Positions 9,299-17,893 of a stretch of DNA of 64,000 nt are shown here, piece after piece. The notes under the pieces are model-generated. The model saw only the letters and a list, made by a program, of their open reading frames with translations, did no database searches and was not told where the DNA came from. The translations under genes and the position numbers were made by a program. The stretch lies in the NCBI GenBank assembly GCA_024743095.1, contig JANSXF010000008.1:1-64000 (forward strand), written 5' to 3'. Each line of letters starts with the position of its first letter. Position 1 is the stretch's first letter. The DNA comes from Flavobacteriaceae bacterium. Its GTDB lineage: Bacteria; Bacteroidota; Bacteroidia; Flavobacteriales; Flavobacteriaceae.

Positions 9299-9352
9299 GT
9301 ATTGCCATCCTAAGCATCACTACTAGGTAAATAATTGTGGAACATCCGTCAT

Positions 9353-9385
9353 AAAAAAGGCCCAAGCAAACTCGCATGGGCCTTT
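9353..9385 (-). terminator. intrinsic terminator of the tonB gene
   Basis: On the minus strand, AAAGGCCCATGC and GCTTGGGCCTT form a stem of about 11 bp with one mismatch, followed by TTTT. It lies 20 nt after the end of the TonB gene and before the hemN promoter. Confidence 0.85.
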
Positions 9386-9404
9386 ACCTGGTTATGTTTG
9401 GGAT

Positions 9405-10133
9405 TTAATTTTGCATGATAAAGTTTATCGGTATGCTGTATTTAACCCTTACGGGCTTACCTCTTTGCTCACCGGGCTTTACTTTGGGCAATGCGGCTAT
9501 AATTCGTCCGGCCTCTTGTTCCAAAAGTTTGTCCGGACCTCTTTTTTCTATGCCGACGACCCTTCCGTTGGTGTCAATAACAAATTGTACGTACACTCTA
9601 CCTGTGATTCCCATTTCCAGGGCAGATGGCGGATAATTGAAATTAGCCCTGATGTGTTCCTGTACCTTTTCGTTAAAACAAGCCTTTCGTTCTGCTTGGG
9701 TTTGTAAACCTTCACATCCTGGAAAAACAGGCACATATTCAATGATTGCAAAAGGAACCACAACATCTTCTTCCACTTCTTCTACATCAACATCCTCGAT
9801 TCGGACTACAGCATCTTCAATAAAAGTTTCCTGGCTACTCTCGGTACTTTCTATTATGGTCTCTTTTACATCTTCCACGTCCTCTACGATTTCAATCACA
9901 TCCGGTGCGGATGGTGGAGGTGGGGGCGGAGCGGTACGGATCATTTCCGTAATAGGTACATCTTCCTTAAGCTCGTCGGTTACCTGTACAACTTCAGGAA
10001 CTTTGGATTCCTCTTCATAGAACTTTACTTCAAAGGATTGCCATGTCATGAACAATACCGAAGTAAGTCCTATCATAAAATATAGACTGCTGTTGCGTCC
10101 AATTTCTGCGTTTGGGTTCTTTTTTGGTTTCAT
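9405..10133 (-). CDS. TonB family energy transducer
   Basis: 242 residues. A single membrane helix (about residues 17-33) is followed by a periplasmic region with a proline run (PPPPPPSAPDV near residue 70), a long acidic Val/Glu/Asp-rich stretch, and a C-terminal TonB domain (about 150-242; NYPPSALEMGITGRVYVQFVI). TonB proteins pass proton-motive energy from ExbBD to outer-membrane transporters. ExbB/ExbD homologues are at 33-35 kb, not adjacent. The gene has its own terminator and a promoter with a Crp/Fnr-like palindrome, so it looks oxygen- or stress-controlled, which is unusual for a housekeeping TonB. Confidence 0.92.
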   Translation of the reverse strand: MKPKKNPNAEIGRNSSLYFMIGLTSVLFMTWQSFEVKFYEEESKVPEVVQVTDELKEDVPITEMIRTAPPPPPPSAPDVIEIVEDVEDVKETIIESTESSQETFIEDAVVRIEDVDVEEVEEDVVVPFAIIEYVPVFPGCEGLQTQAERKACFNEKVQEHIRANFNYPPSALEMGITGRVYVQFVIDTNGRVVGIEKRGPDKLLEQEAGRIIAALPKVKPGEQRGKPVRVKYSIPINFIMQN

Positions 10134-10155
10134 GACTTCTACTATTTAACTGTGT

Positions 10156-10198
10156 TAAAGGTAGATGTATCATAAATCAGAAAATATGATAATAATCA
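10156..10198 (-). promoter_or_regulatory. tonB promoter with Crp/Fnr-like site
   Basis: On the minus strand: TGATTATTATCA (10198-10187), 23 nt, then TACCTTTA (10163-10156), one base off TAnnTTTG. The half sites TGAT/ATCA match the Fnr core. The site centre is 59 nt from the tonB ATG, leaving a leader of about 18-20 nt. Confidence 0.75.
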
Positions 10199-10242
10199 GG
10201 TTTTAATGAAAGGTTAAAATGTCTGTTTTTTAGTGGTTTATA

Positions 10243-10959
10243 TTATTGGTCGGACCTTAGTGCCAAGTCGTTTTTGGTAAGGTCAATGGTAAAGTTGAGA
10301 CTTAGCCTGATCATGTGTTCATCATAACTTTTGAACCTACGGTTGAAGTATCCTATGTCCGCTTTTAGATTTGGTGCAAGTTGTTTGCCGACCCCAATAA
10401 AAACTCTATTTTCCCCGTAGGTCTTTCCTTCCAGGTTAAGGAATAGCTCATCAAAGGCCTTAAAATAAACATCCTTATATATAGGTCGAACATACTGAAG
10501 TCTGTACCTGATTCTATTGTTCACTTTGGGGTCTTCGGTGTGGATAAGCCTTCTGTTTTCAAAACGGACCCGATGCGCCAAGGAATTTTTGTGGAAATTG
10601 GTTTTTAAAGTGTACTCGCCATACAACCAAAACTGATTGCTGTTCACCACATCGTTGGGTTCCAGATAAGAGTTGGAATTTAGTATGGCCGCCCCTCCTG
10701 TAAAGGTCGAAGCTTTACTTACGTTATACGATGCACCGGTTCTAAAAAAGAAAAAACCATATTTATCCAGCATATGGTAATGCCTTATTATCCCAACGGC
10801 CGGGATGCTCCAATCTTCATGAATTTTGGCAGTGCCACAGAGAACAAGCCAAGACCCATAGTCATTTTCCTCTGAGTTTTGTGCAAGACTGGACTGGGCT
10901 AAAAGAAGAGTGAATACGATGGAACAAATCAAACCAGGAAAAAACCTTATAAGCTCCAT
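10243..10959 (-). CDS. DUF2490 family outer-membrane protein
   Basis: 238 residues from the ATG at 10959. A TTG at 10989 is open further upstream but lies inside the predicted -7 box, so 10959 is chosen; it also gives a clean signal peptide (hydrophobic to about residue 23, ending SSLAQ). The rest is a beta-strand-rich protein with alternating aromatic residues (YGSWLVL, FRTGASYNV, HRVRFENRR, YLNLEGKTYGENRVFIGVGKQ segments), as in DUF2490, which is predicted to be an outer-membrane barrel. Function unknown. It is preceded by a Crp/Fnr-like palindrome. Confidence 0.82.
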   Translation of the reverse strand: MELIRFFPGLICSIVFTLLLAQSSLAQNSEENDYGSWLVLCGTAKIHEDWSIPAVGIIRHYHMLDKYGFFFFRTGASYNVSKASTFTGGAAILNSNSYLEPNDVVNSNQFWLYGEYTLKTNFHKNSLAHRVRFENRRLIHTEDPKVNNRIRYRLQYVRPIYKDVYFKAFDELFLNLEGKTYGENRVFIGVGKQLAPNLKADIGYFNRRFKSYDEHMIRLSLNFTIDLTKNDLALRSDQ

Positions 10960-10986
10960 GATCAGCGGTTTTTGATTGTTGGAGTA

Positions 10987-11030
10987 CAAAGGTTTCCATT
11001 AAAATCCATGACATAGTATGATACTTGTCA
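10987..11030 (-). promoter_or_regulatory. DUF2490 promoter with Crp/Fnr-like site
   Basis: On the minus strand: TGACAAGTATCA (11030-11019), 24 nt, then AACCTTTG (10994-10987), one mismatch to TAnnTTTG. Spacing is 1 nt longer than in the other four promoters. It is the weakest member of the set. Confidence 0.6.
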
Positions 11031-11061
11031 TAGACCCATTTTTTGATGCACAAAAAATGTT

Positions 11062-12030
11062 TTAAACCTGTTTTTTCTTCTCGTTTTCCCAAATAAGGGC
11101 GGCCGCTCCACAAATGGCAGCTGTTTTTCCCTCCATGGAGGAATGAAGTAGTTTTACCTTCCCCTTATAAACATCCAACAAGAAACCGTTAAAGTATTTT
11201 TCCAAAGGAGTCATGATCCATTTGCCACTATTGGTAAGCCCGCCCATTAAAATAAATGCTTCGGGTTGGGTAAAGGCCGTAAAGTTTGCCAAGGCCTGTG
11301 CCATAATTCGGGCCGTATAGTCGAATGCCTTCAGTGCGATCTCATCACCCTCTTCAGCGGCTTGGGTAATGTCCTCTCCGTGAAGGTCGTTATAGGCAAT
11401 ATTCCTGAACTTACTATCTACAAGATATTTGCTCTGCATGTACATTACGGTGCGTTTTAAACCTGTTGCGGATACATAGGCTTCCAAGCCACCTTTTACA
11501 CCGAGCCCGGTCAACCTACCATCCCCAATGGTCATGTCCACATGGCCAAGTTCGCCGGCAAAGCCATCGAACCCATCAATAAGTTGACCGTTGGCAACGA
11601 TACCTGCGCCAAATCCGGTGCCCAAAGTAATCACAATAAAATCATTCATATCCTTGGCGCCTCCAAACAGCATTTCGCCCAATGCCGCGGCACTGGCATC
11701 GTTCATTATCCGGATGGGCATATCCAATCGCTGTTTGAGCAGTTTTACCAGTGGAACGCTTCCTTTCCATGCCAGGTTACTGGCGCGCTCAATAGTACCG
11801 TTTTTGCTGGAAGCATTCGGTGCGCCGATACCACAGCCGATTATGTTGGCATTTGAACCAAAACTTTCCAAGAGTTCATCAACGGTAGATTTTATTTTGT
11901 CAAGATAGTTGTCCAGGTTTGGATATTCCTTGGTCCTAAAAAATGTTTTCTCGTAGCATTCACCATGTTCATCCACCAAACCTATTTTGGTCTTGGTTCC
12001 CCCAATATCAATTCCAATTACTAAATCCAT
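11062..12030 (-). CDS. ROK family sugar kinase (glucokinase-like)
   Basis: 322 residues from ATG 12030 (MDLVIGIDIGGTKTKIG); an upstream TTG at 12084 would add 18 unconserved residues. The N-terminal DIGGTKT phosphate loop, a central NDASAAALGEMLFGGA, the GTGFGAGIV phosphate-2 motif and a C-terminal GAA..I end are typical ROK features. The usual zinc motif CxCGxxGCxE is replaced by a Cys-free segment (about residues 177-188, GLGVKGGLEAY); the glycines and the Glu are kept but the metal-binding cysteines are gone. It probably phosphorylates glucose or a related hexose and would feed the nearby phosphofructokinase. It is transcribed divergently from the usp operon. Confidence 0.88.
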   Translation of the reverse strand: MDLVIGIDIGGTKTKIGLVDEHGECYEKTFFRTKEYPNLDNYLDKIKSTVDELLESFGSNANIIGCGIGAPNASSKNGTIERASNLAWKGSVPLVKLLKQRLDMPIRIMNDASAAALGEMLFGGAKDMNDFIVITLGTGFGAGIVANGQLIDGFDGFAGELGHVDMTIGDGRLTGLGVKGGLEAYVSATGLKRTVMYMQSKYLVDSKFRNIAYNDLHGEDITQAAEEGDEIALKAFDYTARIMAQALANFTAFTQPEAFILMGGLTNSGKWIMTPLEKYFNGFLLDVYKGKVKLLHSSMEGKTAAICGAAALIWENEKKKQV

Positions 12031-12152
12031 GTTTATAGTTGCGTTGTTTTTTTCGGTTCCTAAATATAACCAATATGGTAGCAATAAAATAGCCCCCAGA
12101 CTTTTATAGCGGTTGATTTTTTGGCGATATCAAGGAGAAAAGTTGAAAAGTC

Positions 12153-12195
12153 TGACTTCTGTCATGTTTTAGGTCGAAGGTCGATTTTACTTTTG
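12153..12195 (+). promoter_or_regulatory. usp-SLC13-pckA-pfk promoter with Crp/Fnr-like site
   Basis: Palindrome TGACTTCTGTCA (12153-12164), 23 nt, then a perfect -7 box TACTTTTG (12188-12195). The spacing is identical to that at hemN. The expected start site is near 12200, leaving a leader of about 28 nt to the ATG at 12229. Confidence 0.8.
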
Positions 12196-12228
12196 AATTA
12201 AGAATTGAAATCAATAAATATATTAGGT

Positions 12229-13020
12229 ATGGGCAGTTTAAATAAAATATTAATTCCTTTTGATTTTTCCGAAGCATCGGTCAACGCTTTGGAGTATGTG
12301 GTCAATTTTGTGGGTGCCGACAGGCCCATTGGTATTCTTGGTCTGTATGTTGGTGCAATGCGTGTTAGCGATTCCGATAATGAAAAGCTCGGAAAGGATT
12401 TTTCCAAAGTTTTGGATTCTTTTGAAATGCGATTAAAAGTTACTCCTGAATTTATCACCGATACGGGTGAAGTGATCAGTACCATTCTGGCCGCACAGGA
12501 AAAAAGCAACGCCGATTTGATCATGATGGGCACCATGGGCGATAAGATTACCGATGAAGCCATTACCAATACATCAAAATTGGTGTTGGAGGCCAATTGT
12601 CCCGTAATCTCCATCCCTTATGGAACCGAAATCAAGGACCCCAAGAACATTGCTTTGGTAATGGGCGGTGAACGAATTGATGACAAAGAGGTTTTGGGCA
12701 CCCTCTTGGATGTGGCCAGAACTTTTGACGCCAGGGTCCATGTGCTTACCATTTACAAGGATTCAATATATGATGAAGAGGCGGTCAAAGAATCCAATGA
12801 GAATTTATTGGAGTATTATCTGGAGCATTTTTACGCTGACCATACCTTCACTAAAAATGAGGATGTTGAGCAAGGTATCCTTGATTATATTTCAGAGAAG
12901 AACATTGACCTGTTAACTATATTGCCGCGTAACCATACCGAAAAAAGTAACCCATCGGAGGGCAGGTTGACAAAGTTGTTGACCCTCCACTCCGAGATAC
13001 CGGTATTGGCCTTGGACTAA
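12229..13020 (+). CDS. universal stress protein, tandem UspA domains
   Basis: 263 residues from ATG 12229 (MGSLNKILIPFDFSE). The TTG at 12205 is in frame but would precede the normal Usp start. The first domain (1-140) carries MMGTMGDKITDEAITNTSKLV, close to the nucleotide-binding loop. The second (about 145-263) is more divergent and ends ILPRNHTEKSN...LALD. It heads a four-gene set (SLC13 transporter 17 nt downstream, then pckA and pfk) under a Crp/Fnr-like promoter. This is the second tandem Usp in 5 kb. Confidence 0.9.
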   Translation: MGSLNKILIPFDFSEASVNALEYVVNFVGADRPIGILGLYVGAMRVSDSDNEKLGKDFSKVLDSFEMRLKVTPEFITDTGEVISTILAAQEKSNADLIMMGTMGDKITDEAITNTSKLVLEANCPVISIPYGTEIKDPKNIALVMGGERIDDKEVLGTLLDVARTFDARVHVLTIYKDSIYDEEAVKESNENLLEYYLEHFYADHTFTKNEDVEQGILDYISEKNIDLLTILPRNHTEKSNPSEGRLTKLLTLHSEIPVLALD

Positions 13021-13037
13021 CCTTTTACCTTTTTAGC

Positions 13038-14873
13038 ATGCTGCCACTGCTGATTATTTTAGGTATTACCATTGTTTTGTTCGTATGGGGAAAGTTCCCT
13101 CCAGATGTGGTGGCCCTTATGGCGATGTTGTCGCTCTTTCTTACGGGTATTTTGGATTTGGGCGAGACCCTGTCGGGTTTCAGTAACCCGACCGTGATCA
13201 TGATCGCTGCCTTGTTTATAATAGGAGAGGGGCTTTCCCGAACCGGATGGACCGCCATGGCGGGGCAATTTTTTGTCAAATGGGCAAGAAAGAAGGTCTC
13301 CCGTCTATTGGTCATCGTTACTTTGGGCTCCAGCTTGCTGTCTGGGTTTGTGAGCAATACGGGAACGGTTGCAGCGCTGCTTCCCGTCACTGTCACAGCG
13401 GCATGGAACGCGGGAACGTTGCCCTCTAAATTATTGATTCCCGTTGCCTTTGGCTCCAATACGGGCGGACTGCTTACGTTAACGGGAACGCCGCCAAACA
13501 TTATTGTAAGCAATGCCTTGTCACAAAATGGTTTTGAGGGTTTCTCGTTCTTTGAATTTGGATTGATAGGTCTACCGCTTCTTATCATCTCCGTGCTCTA
13601 TTTTAGGTATGTGGGTTATAAATTGCTTCCAGATCATAGGACCAATAACAAGCCCATGGCCATTGACCAAGAAATGCACAAATGGATAGAGAATTACAGT
13701 ATCGGCGATAACCTGTACCGGTTGCGTATCCGTTCCATGTCCCAACTCATCAACACGAAAATTTCGGATTGGAATTTTGAAAGCGAACACAAGGTTTCGG
13801 TAATGCGCCTAAAGCGAAGACATCCTAACAAATTACATAGAATCCCGCAATTTGTGGAGATGCCGGGGCTGGATACAGAAATGAGATATCATGATATTAT
13901 TACGGTAAAAGGTGAACCCGAGGATGTGGATAAGTTGGTGATTAAGTTCCATTTAGGGGTTATCCCGTTAAAACCTGAATCCGATATGCTCAAAAGAGAG
14001 CTTATAAATCAGGAAGTGGGCATGGCAGAGATGATCATTACCCCAAAGTCGGTTTTTGTAGGAAAGACCATTAATCTGGGGCATTACCTGCGTCAAGCAG
14101 GGGTGCAACTCTTGGCTGTATCGAGGGACAATGCACCTTTGACTGGAAAAATTGAGATTAAGGCTGGTGATGCTTTTGTCATCCGTGGACAATGGGAAAA
14201 TATTATCGCACTCAAATCCATGTATGAAAATTTGGTTATTTCAGGTAGTCCTGAAGCCTTGTCCAAAAATGTGGATGAGTTGACAACCAGGAGCTATATT
14301 GCTCTGGGTACATTATTGTTGATGATTCTTCTTTTGGTCCTCAATGTTTTGCCCGGTGCCATTGCGGCGCTTATTTGTGCCGGAATCATGATGTTGACGG
14401 GCTGTGTGCCTATCTCAAAGGCTTACAAAGGTATCAGTTGGACTAGTGTGGTCATGATTGCAGCGATGATTCCCATGGGGTCGGCATTGCAGAAAACAGG
14501 AGTGGCCCAACTAGCGGCCAATAGTCTAGTGGATAGTTTGGGAAGTATTCACCCTGTAGCCTTATTGGCAGGAATCTTCTTATTGACGGCAGGCTTCAGC
14601 CAAACGATAAATAATTCAGCTACGGCAGTTTTAATGGCGCCCATAGCCATAATGGCATCGATGACCTTGGGTGTATCCCCAAAACCGTTTATGATAGCGG
14701 TAGCCGTGAGTGCTTCGACCGCATTCTTAACCCCCGTGGGAACGACCACCAACGCTATGGTGATGGTAGCGGGCGGATATAAATTTATTGATTATGTAAA
14801 AGTAGGAGGGCCTTTGCTGCTACTTTTCTTTATAGCAACATTAGTATTGGTTCCATGGATATGGAGCTTCTAA
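13038..14873 (+). CDS. SLC13-family permease with TrkA-C (RCK_C) domains
   Basis: 611 residues. There are membrane helices at about 1-190, then a soluble insert (about 210-400) with two TrkA_C/RCK_C-like modules (the second contains GDAFVIRGQWENI), then membrane helices from 405 to the end. SLC13-type hallmarks are the SNTGTVAALLPV and NNSATAVLMAPIAI hairpin motifs and TPPN/TPVGTTTNA near the pore. The family carries dicarboxylates, citrate or sulfate with Na+; which one cannot be told. A dicarboxylate role would suit the next gene, PEP carboxykinase. Gaps of 17 and 19 nt to its neighbours indicate an operon. Confidence 0.9.
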   Translation: MLPLLIILGITIVLFVWGKFPPDVVALMAMLSLFLTGILDLGETLSGFSNPTVIMIAALFIIGEGLSRTGWTAMAGQFFVKWARKKVSRLLVIVTLGSSLLSGFVSNTGTVAALLPVTVTAAWNAGTLPSKLLIPVAFGSNTGGLLTLTGTPPNIIVSNALSQNGFEGFSFFEFGLIGLPLLIISVLYFRYVGYKLLPDHRTNNKPMAIDQEMHKWIENYSIGDNLYRLRIRSMSQLINTKISDWNFESEHKVSVMRLKRRHPNKLHRIPQFVEMPGLDTEMRYHDIITVKGEPEDVDKLVIKFHLGVIPLKPESDMLKRELINQEVGMAEMIITPKSVFVGKTINLGHYLRQAGVQLLAVSRDNAPLTGKIEIKAGDAFVIRGQWENIIALKSMYENLVISGSPEALSKNVDELTTRSYIALGTLLLMILLLVLNVLPGAIAALICAGIMMLTGCVPISKAYKGISWTSVVMIAAMIPMGSALQKTGVAQLAANSLVDSLGSIHPVALLAGIFLLTAGFSQTINNSATAVLMAPIAIMASMTLGVSPKPFMIAVAVSASTAFLTPVGTTTNAMVMVAGGYKFIDYVKVGGPLLLLFFIATLVLVPWIWSF

Positions 14874-14892
14874 CCATTAAAAAGCAGTAGAA

Positions 14893-16509
14893 ATGATTAC
14901 AACCAAAGACCTAAGCAAGTACGGATTAAAAAACGTCCGGGCACAATGGAACCTTGATGCCGAGACACTACAAAAACTAACCGTTGAAAATGGCATGGGG
15001 GTGGAAACGGATAACGGCACCCTGTGTGTAAACACGGGAAAGTTCACTGGAAGATCTCCAAAAGACCGTTTTTTGGTTAGGGATCAGTACACCAAGGACA
15101 AAGTTTGGTGGGGCAGGATCAATAAGCCTGTGTCCCCTGAAAACTTCGATAAATTATATGATGAGGTCACCAATTATCTCGATGGCAAAGAAGTTTTTGT
15201 TCGGGATGCATACGTATGCGCTGACCCAAAATATAGAATGAACGTAAGGACCATTACCGAGCACCCTTGGTCCAATTACTTCATCAAAAATATGTTTCTG
15301 CGTTTGGACGAGAGCGAGCTTGAAGACTTTGAAGAAGAATGGCTGGTCTTGTGCGCACCTGGATATGAGGCGCAAAATCCATCAGAATACGGTATTTTGA
15401 GCGGCAATTTTTCCATACTCAATTTTACCAAAAAAATTGCCCTGGTAGCTGGTTCTGCTTATACCGGTGAAATGAAAAAGGGTATTTTTTCTGCACTGAA
15501 CCTGATACTGCCAACAGAGAAGGAAGTGCTGCCCATGCACTGCTCCGCCAATGTGGGTGAAGCAGGGGATACCGCTATTTTCTTCGGACTCTCCGGTACA
15601 GGTAAGACCACTTTGTCCGCCGACCCAGATCGTAAACTTATCGGGGACGATGAACACGGTTGGACCAAGGAAGATATCATCTTCAATTTTGAAGGTGGGT
15701 GCTACGCCAAGGTAATCGACCTTACAGAAGAAAAAGAGCCGGATATCTTCAGGGCGATCAGACCTGGAGCACTGTTGGAAAACGTAGTATTTAAGGAAGG
15801 AACCAAGGAAGTGGATTATTTTGATAGTACCATTACCCAGAATACAAGGGTAAGCTACCCTATTTTCCATATCGATAATATCCAAGAACCTTCCTATGCA
15901 TCCAACCCCAAGAATATCTTTTTCTTAACTTGTGATGCATTTGGGGTATTGCCTCCGGTATCCAAACTAACGCCTGGTCAAGCGGCCTATCATTTTATCT
16001 CTGGCTACACGGCCAAAGTTGCGGGTACCGAAGCAGGGATTACCGAACCGGTGCCCTCGTTCTCCGCATGTTTTGGAGAGCCGTTTATGCCATTGCACCC
16101 AGCGGTGTATGCGGAAATGCTAAGTGAAAAAATGAAGGCATCGGGAGTCAACGTCTGGTTGGTGAACACAGGATGGAGCGGCGGCCCTTACGGAGTGGGA
16201 TCTAGAATCAAGCTTAAATATACCAGGGCTATGATCTCGGCCATTCTCGAAGGTAAATTGGAAGAAGTGGACTTTGATACACACCCCATTTTCGGACTTC
16301 ACATGCCCAAATATTGCCCAAGTGTGCCCACGGAGATTTTAGATCCAATGAACACGTGGTTGCAAAAAGGAGCGTATGTGAGCAAAGCCATTCAATTGGC
16401 GCACTCGTTCCACATCAATTTTGATAAATTTGCCAGTCAGGCATCGGATGAGATCATGAACGGTGGACCGCTCATTGATTCGCACCACAGTTTGACAGAA
16501 CATTTTTAA
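14893..16509 (+). CDS. pckA: phosphoenolpyruvate carboxykinase (ATP)
   Basis: 538 residues, the usual length. It interconverts oxaloacetate + ATP and PEP + ADP + CO2. Seen: substrate motif TGRSPKDRF near residue 53, the P-loop GLSGTGKTTLS at about 231-241, the metal site IGDDEHGW just after it, FNFEGGCYAK, and the C-terminal NTGWSGGPYG. It sits 11 nt before a phosphofructokinase gene and behind an SLC13 transporter and a Usp. In fermenting bacteria the enzyme often runs toward oxaloacetate and makes ATP, which would suit a low-oxygen operon; the direction here is an inference. Confidence 0.97.
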   Translation: MITTKDLSKYGLKNVRAQWNLDAETLQKLTVENGMGVETDNGTLCVNTGKFTGRSPKDRFLVRDQYTKDKVWWGRINKPVSPENFDKLYDEVTNYLDGKEVFVRDAYVCADPKYRMNVRTITEHPWSNYFIKNMFLRLDESELEDFEEEWLVLCAPGYEAQNPSEYGILSGNFSILNFTKKIALVAGSAYTGEMKKGIFSALNLILPTEKEVLPMHCSANVGEAGDTAIFFGLSGTGKTTLSADPDRKLIGDDEHGWTKEDIIFNFEGGCYAKVIDLTEEKEPDIFRAIRPGALLENVVFKEGTKEVDYFDSTITQNTRVSYPIFHIDNIQEPSYASNPKNIFFLTCDAFGVLPPVSKLTPGQAAYHFISGYTAKVAGTEAGITEPVPSFSACFGEPFMPLHPAVYAEMLSEKMKASGVNVWLVNTGWSGGPYGVGSRIKLKYTRAMISAILEGKLEEVDFDTHPIFGLHMPKYCPSVPTEILDPMNTWLQKGAYVSKAIQLAHSFHINFDKFASQASDEIMNGGPLIDSHHSLTEHF

Positions 16510-16520
16510 GAATCGACATA

Positions 16521-17840
16521 GTGAGTGACAGTAATATATTTAACATAGAAAACCTGGGGGCGCCTACATATAGGTCGCCCCTTCAGCTTAGTACCGTAAA
16601 GGGAGATCGTATTTTCAATTTTGTAAGCGAGTCCGATAGATCGGTGTTCGACCTTTCCCTGGAGTATTACAATCAATGTTTGAATGACGGGGAGTCACCT
16701 GTGTGCATGGAAAAGGCAGGGCCGCGACAGGATATTTTTTTTGATACCAAAAACACTACAGCAGCAATCGTTACATGTGGTGGGCTGTGTCCCGGCATCA
16801 ACAATGTGATCAGGGGCTTGGTGATGGCCTTGCATTACTTCTACGGGGTTAAAAAAATTGTTGGAATTCCCTACGGATATGAAGGATTGAATCCTGAAAA
16901 GGGACATAAACTGGTGGAACTGACTCCTGATAAAGTAAAGGATATCCATCAATTTGGTGGAACTTTTTTAGGATCTTCCCGAGGTGGTCAAGATGTTCCG
17001 GTAATGGTGGACACTCTTGAAGATAACAAAATAGACATGCTTTTTGCCATCGGAGGGGATGGAACCTTGAAAGGTGTGAATGCCATTGGGGAAGAAATCA
17101 CCAAAAGAAACGGAAAGATCAGCGTTGTAGGGATTCCAAAAACAATTGACAACGATATTGACCTAATCGATGAATCCTTCGGCTTTCAAACTGCTTTTGA
17201 TGTGGCAAGTCCCATTCTCAGGGATGCCCATAACGAAGCTACGGGAGCTTATAACGGTATTTCTATTATCAAATTGATGGGAAGGGACAGTGGTTTTATC
17301 GCCGCATCGGCCGCTTTGGCCATGCCGGTGGTAAATTTTGTGCTGGTTCCCGAGATGGACTTTTCATTAGAGGGGGAAAATGGATTTTTTGCTGCTCTGG
17401 AACAAAGGTTGCTTCAGAAAAAACATGCCGTAATCGTGGTGGCCGAAGGTGCTGGCCAACAATTGTTCAAGGAAAGGCAACTTGTTACCGATGCATCGGG
17501 AAATGTTCAACACGAGGATATCGGTGTCTTGCTAAAGGAAAAAATATCGGAATACTTCAAGGGGAAGAGTCCTGTGACCATTAAATATATCGACCCGAGC
17601 TACATTGTTCGTTGCGCACCTGCCAATTCCAGTGATAGTGTATATTGTAGCCGATTGGCATACCATGCGGTACACGGGGCCATGGCCGGAAAGACCAAAT
17701 TTGTTGCCAGTAGGGTGAACAACCGGTACGTGTACATTCCCATCTCGGAAGTGACCAAAAAACGTAAGAAAATTGACATGGAGGGCGAATTCTGGTTCTC
17801 TGTGCTTCAGAGCACCGGGCAACCCTTTTTCTTGGGATAA
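16521..17840 (+). CDS. 6-phosphofructokinase, plant/trypanosome-like group
   Basis: 439 residues from a GTG start (no ATG is available nearby). PFK motifs: TCGGLCPGINNVI near residue 84, GTFLGSSRGGQD, GGDGT at 178-182, PKTIDNDI at 206-213, and MGRDSGFIAA. The GGDG (Gly at the position equal to E. coli 104) argues for ATP as donor, while the Lys in PKTIDND (position 124) is the form found in PPi enzymes; this Gly/Lys pair is known from plant and trypanosomatid ATP-PFKs. It phosphorylates fructose 6-phosphate in glycolysis. Last gene of the usp-SLC13-pckA-pfk run. Confidence 0.93.
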   Translation: MSDSNIFNIENLGAPTYRSPLQLSTVKGDRIFNFVSESDRSVFDLSLEYYNQCLNDGESPVCMEKAGPRQDIFFDTKNTTAAIVTCGGLCPGINNVIRGLVMALHYFYGVKKIVGIPYGYEGLNPEKGHKLVELTPDKVKDIHQFGGTFLGSSRGGQDVPVMVDTLEDNKIDMLFAIGGDGTLKGVNAIGEEITKRNGKISVVGIPKTIDNDIDLIDESFGFQTAFDVASPILRDAHNEATGAYNGISIIKLMGRDSGFIAASAALAMPVVNFVLVPEMDFSLEGENGFFAALEQRLLQKKHAVIVVAEGAGQQLFKERQLVTDASGNVQHEDIGVLLKEKISEYFKGKSPVTIKYIDPSYIVRCAPANSSDSVYCSRLAYHAVHGAMAGKTKFVASRVNNRYVYIPISEVTKKRKKIDMEGEFWFSVLQSTGQPFFLG

Positions 17841-17850
17841 AGCAGTTAGC

Positions 17851-17893
17851 TGACAATTGTCATTAAGTAGTATCTTTACGAGTGTTAGATTTG
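17851..17893 (+). promoter_or_regulatory. hpf promoter with perfect Crp/Fnr-like palindrome
   Basis: TGACAATTGTCA (17851-17862) is a perfect 12-nt palindrome. After 23 nt comes a -7 box TAGATTTG (17886-17893) matching TAnnTTTG. The expected start site is near 17898, placing the palindrome at about -41.5. Confidence 0.82.

Noticed and set aside
13025..13588. 187-residue minus-strand frame opposite the SLC13 gene
   Set aside because: Shadow of a membrane-protein coding strand.
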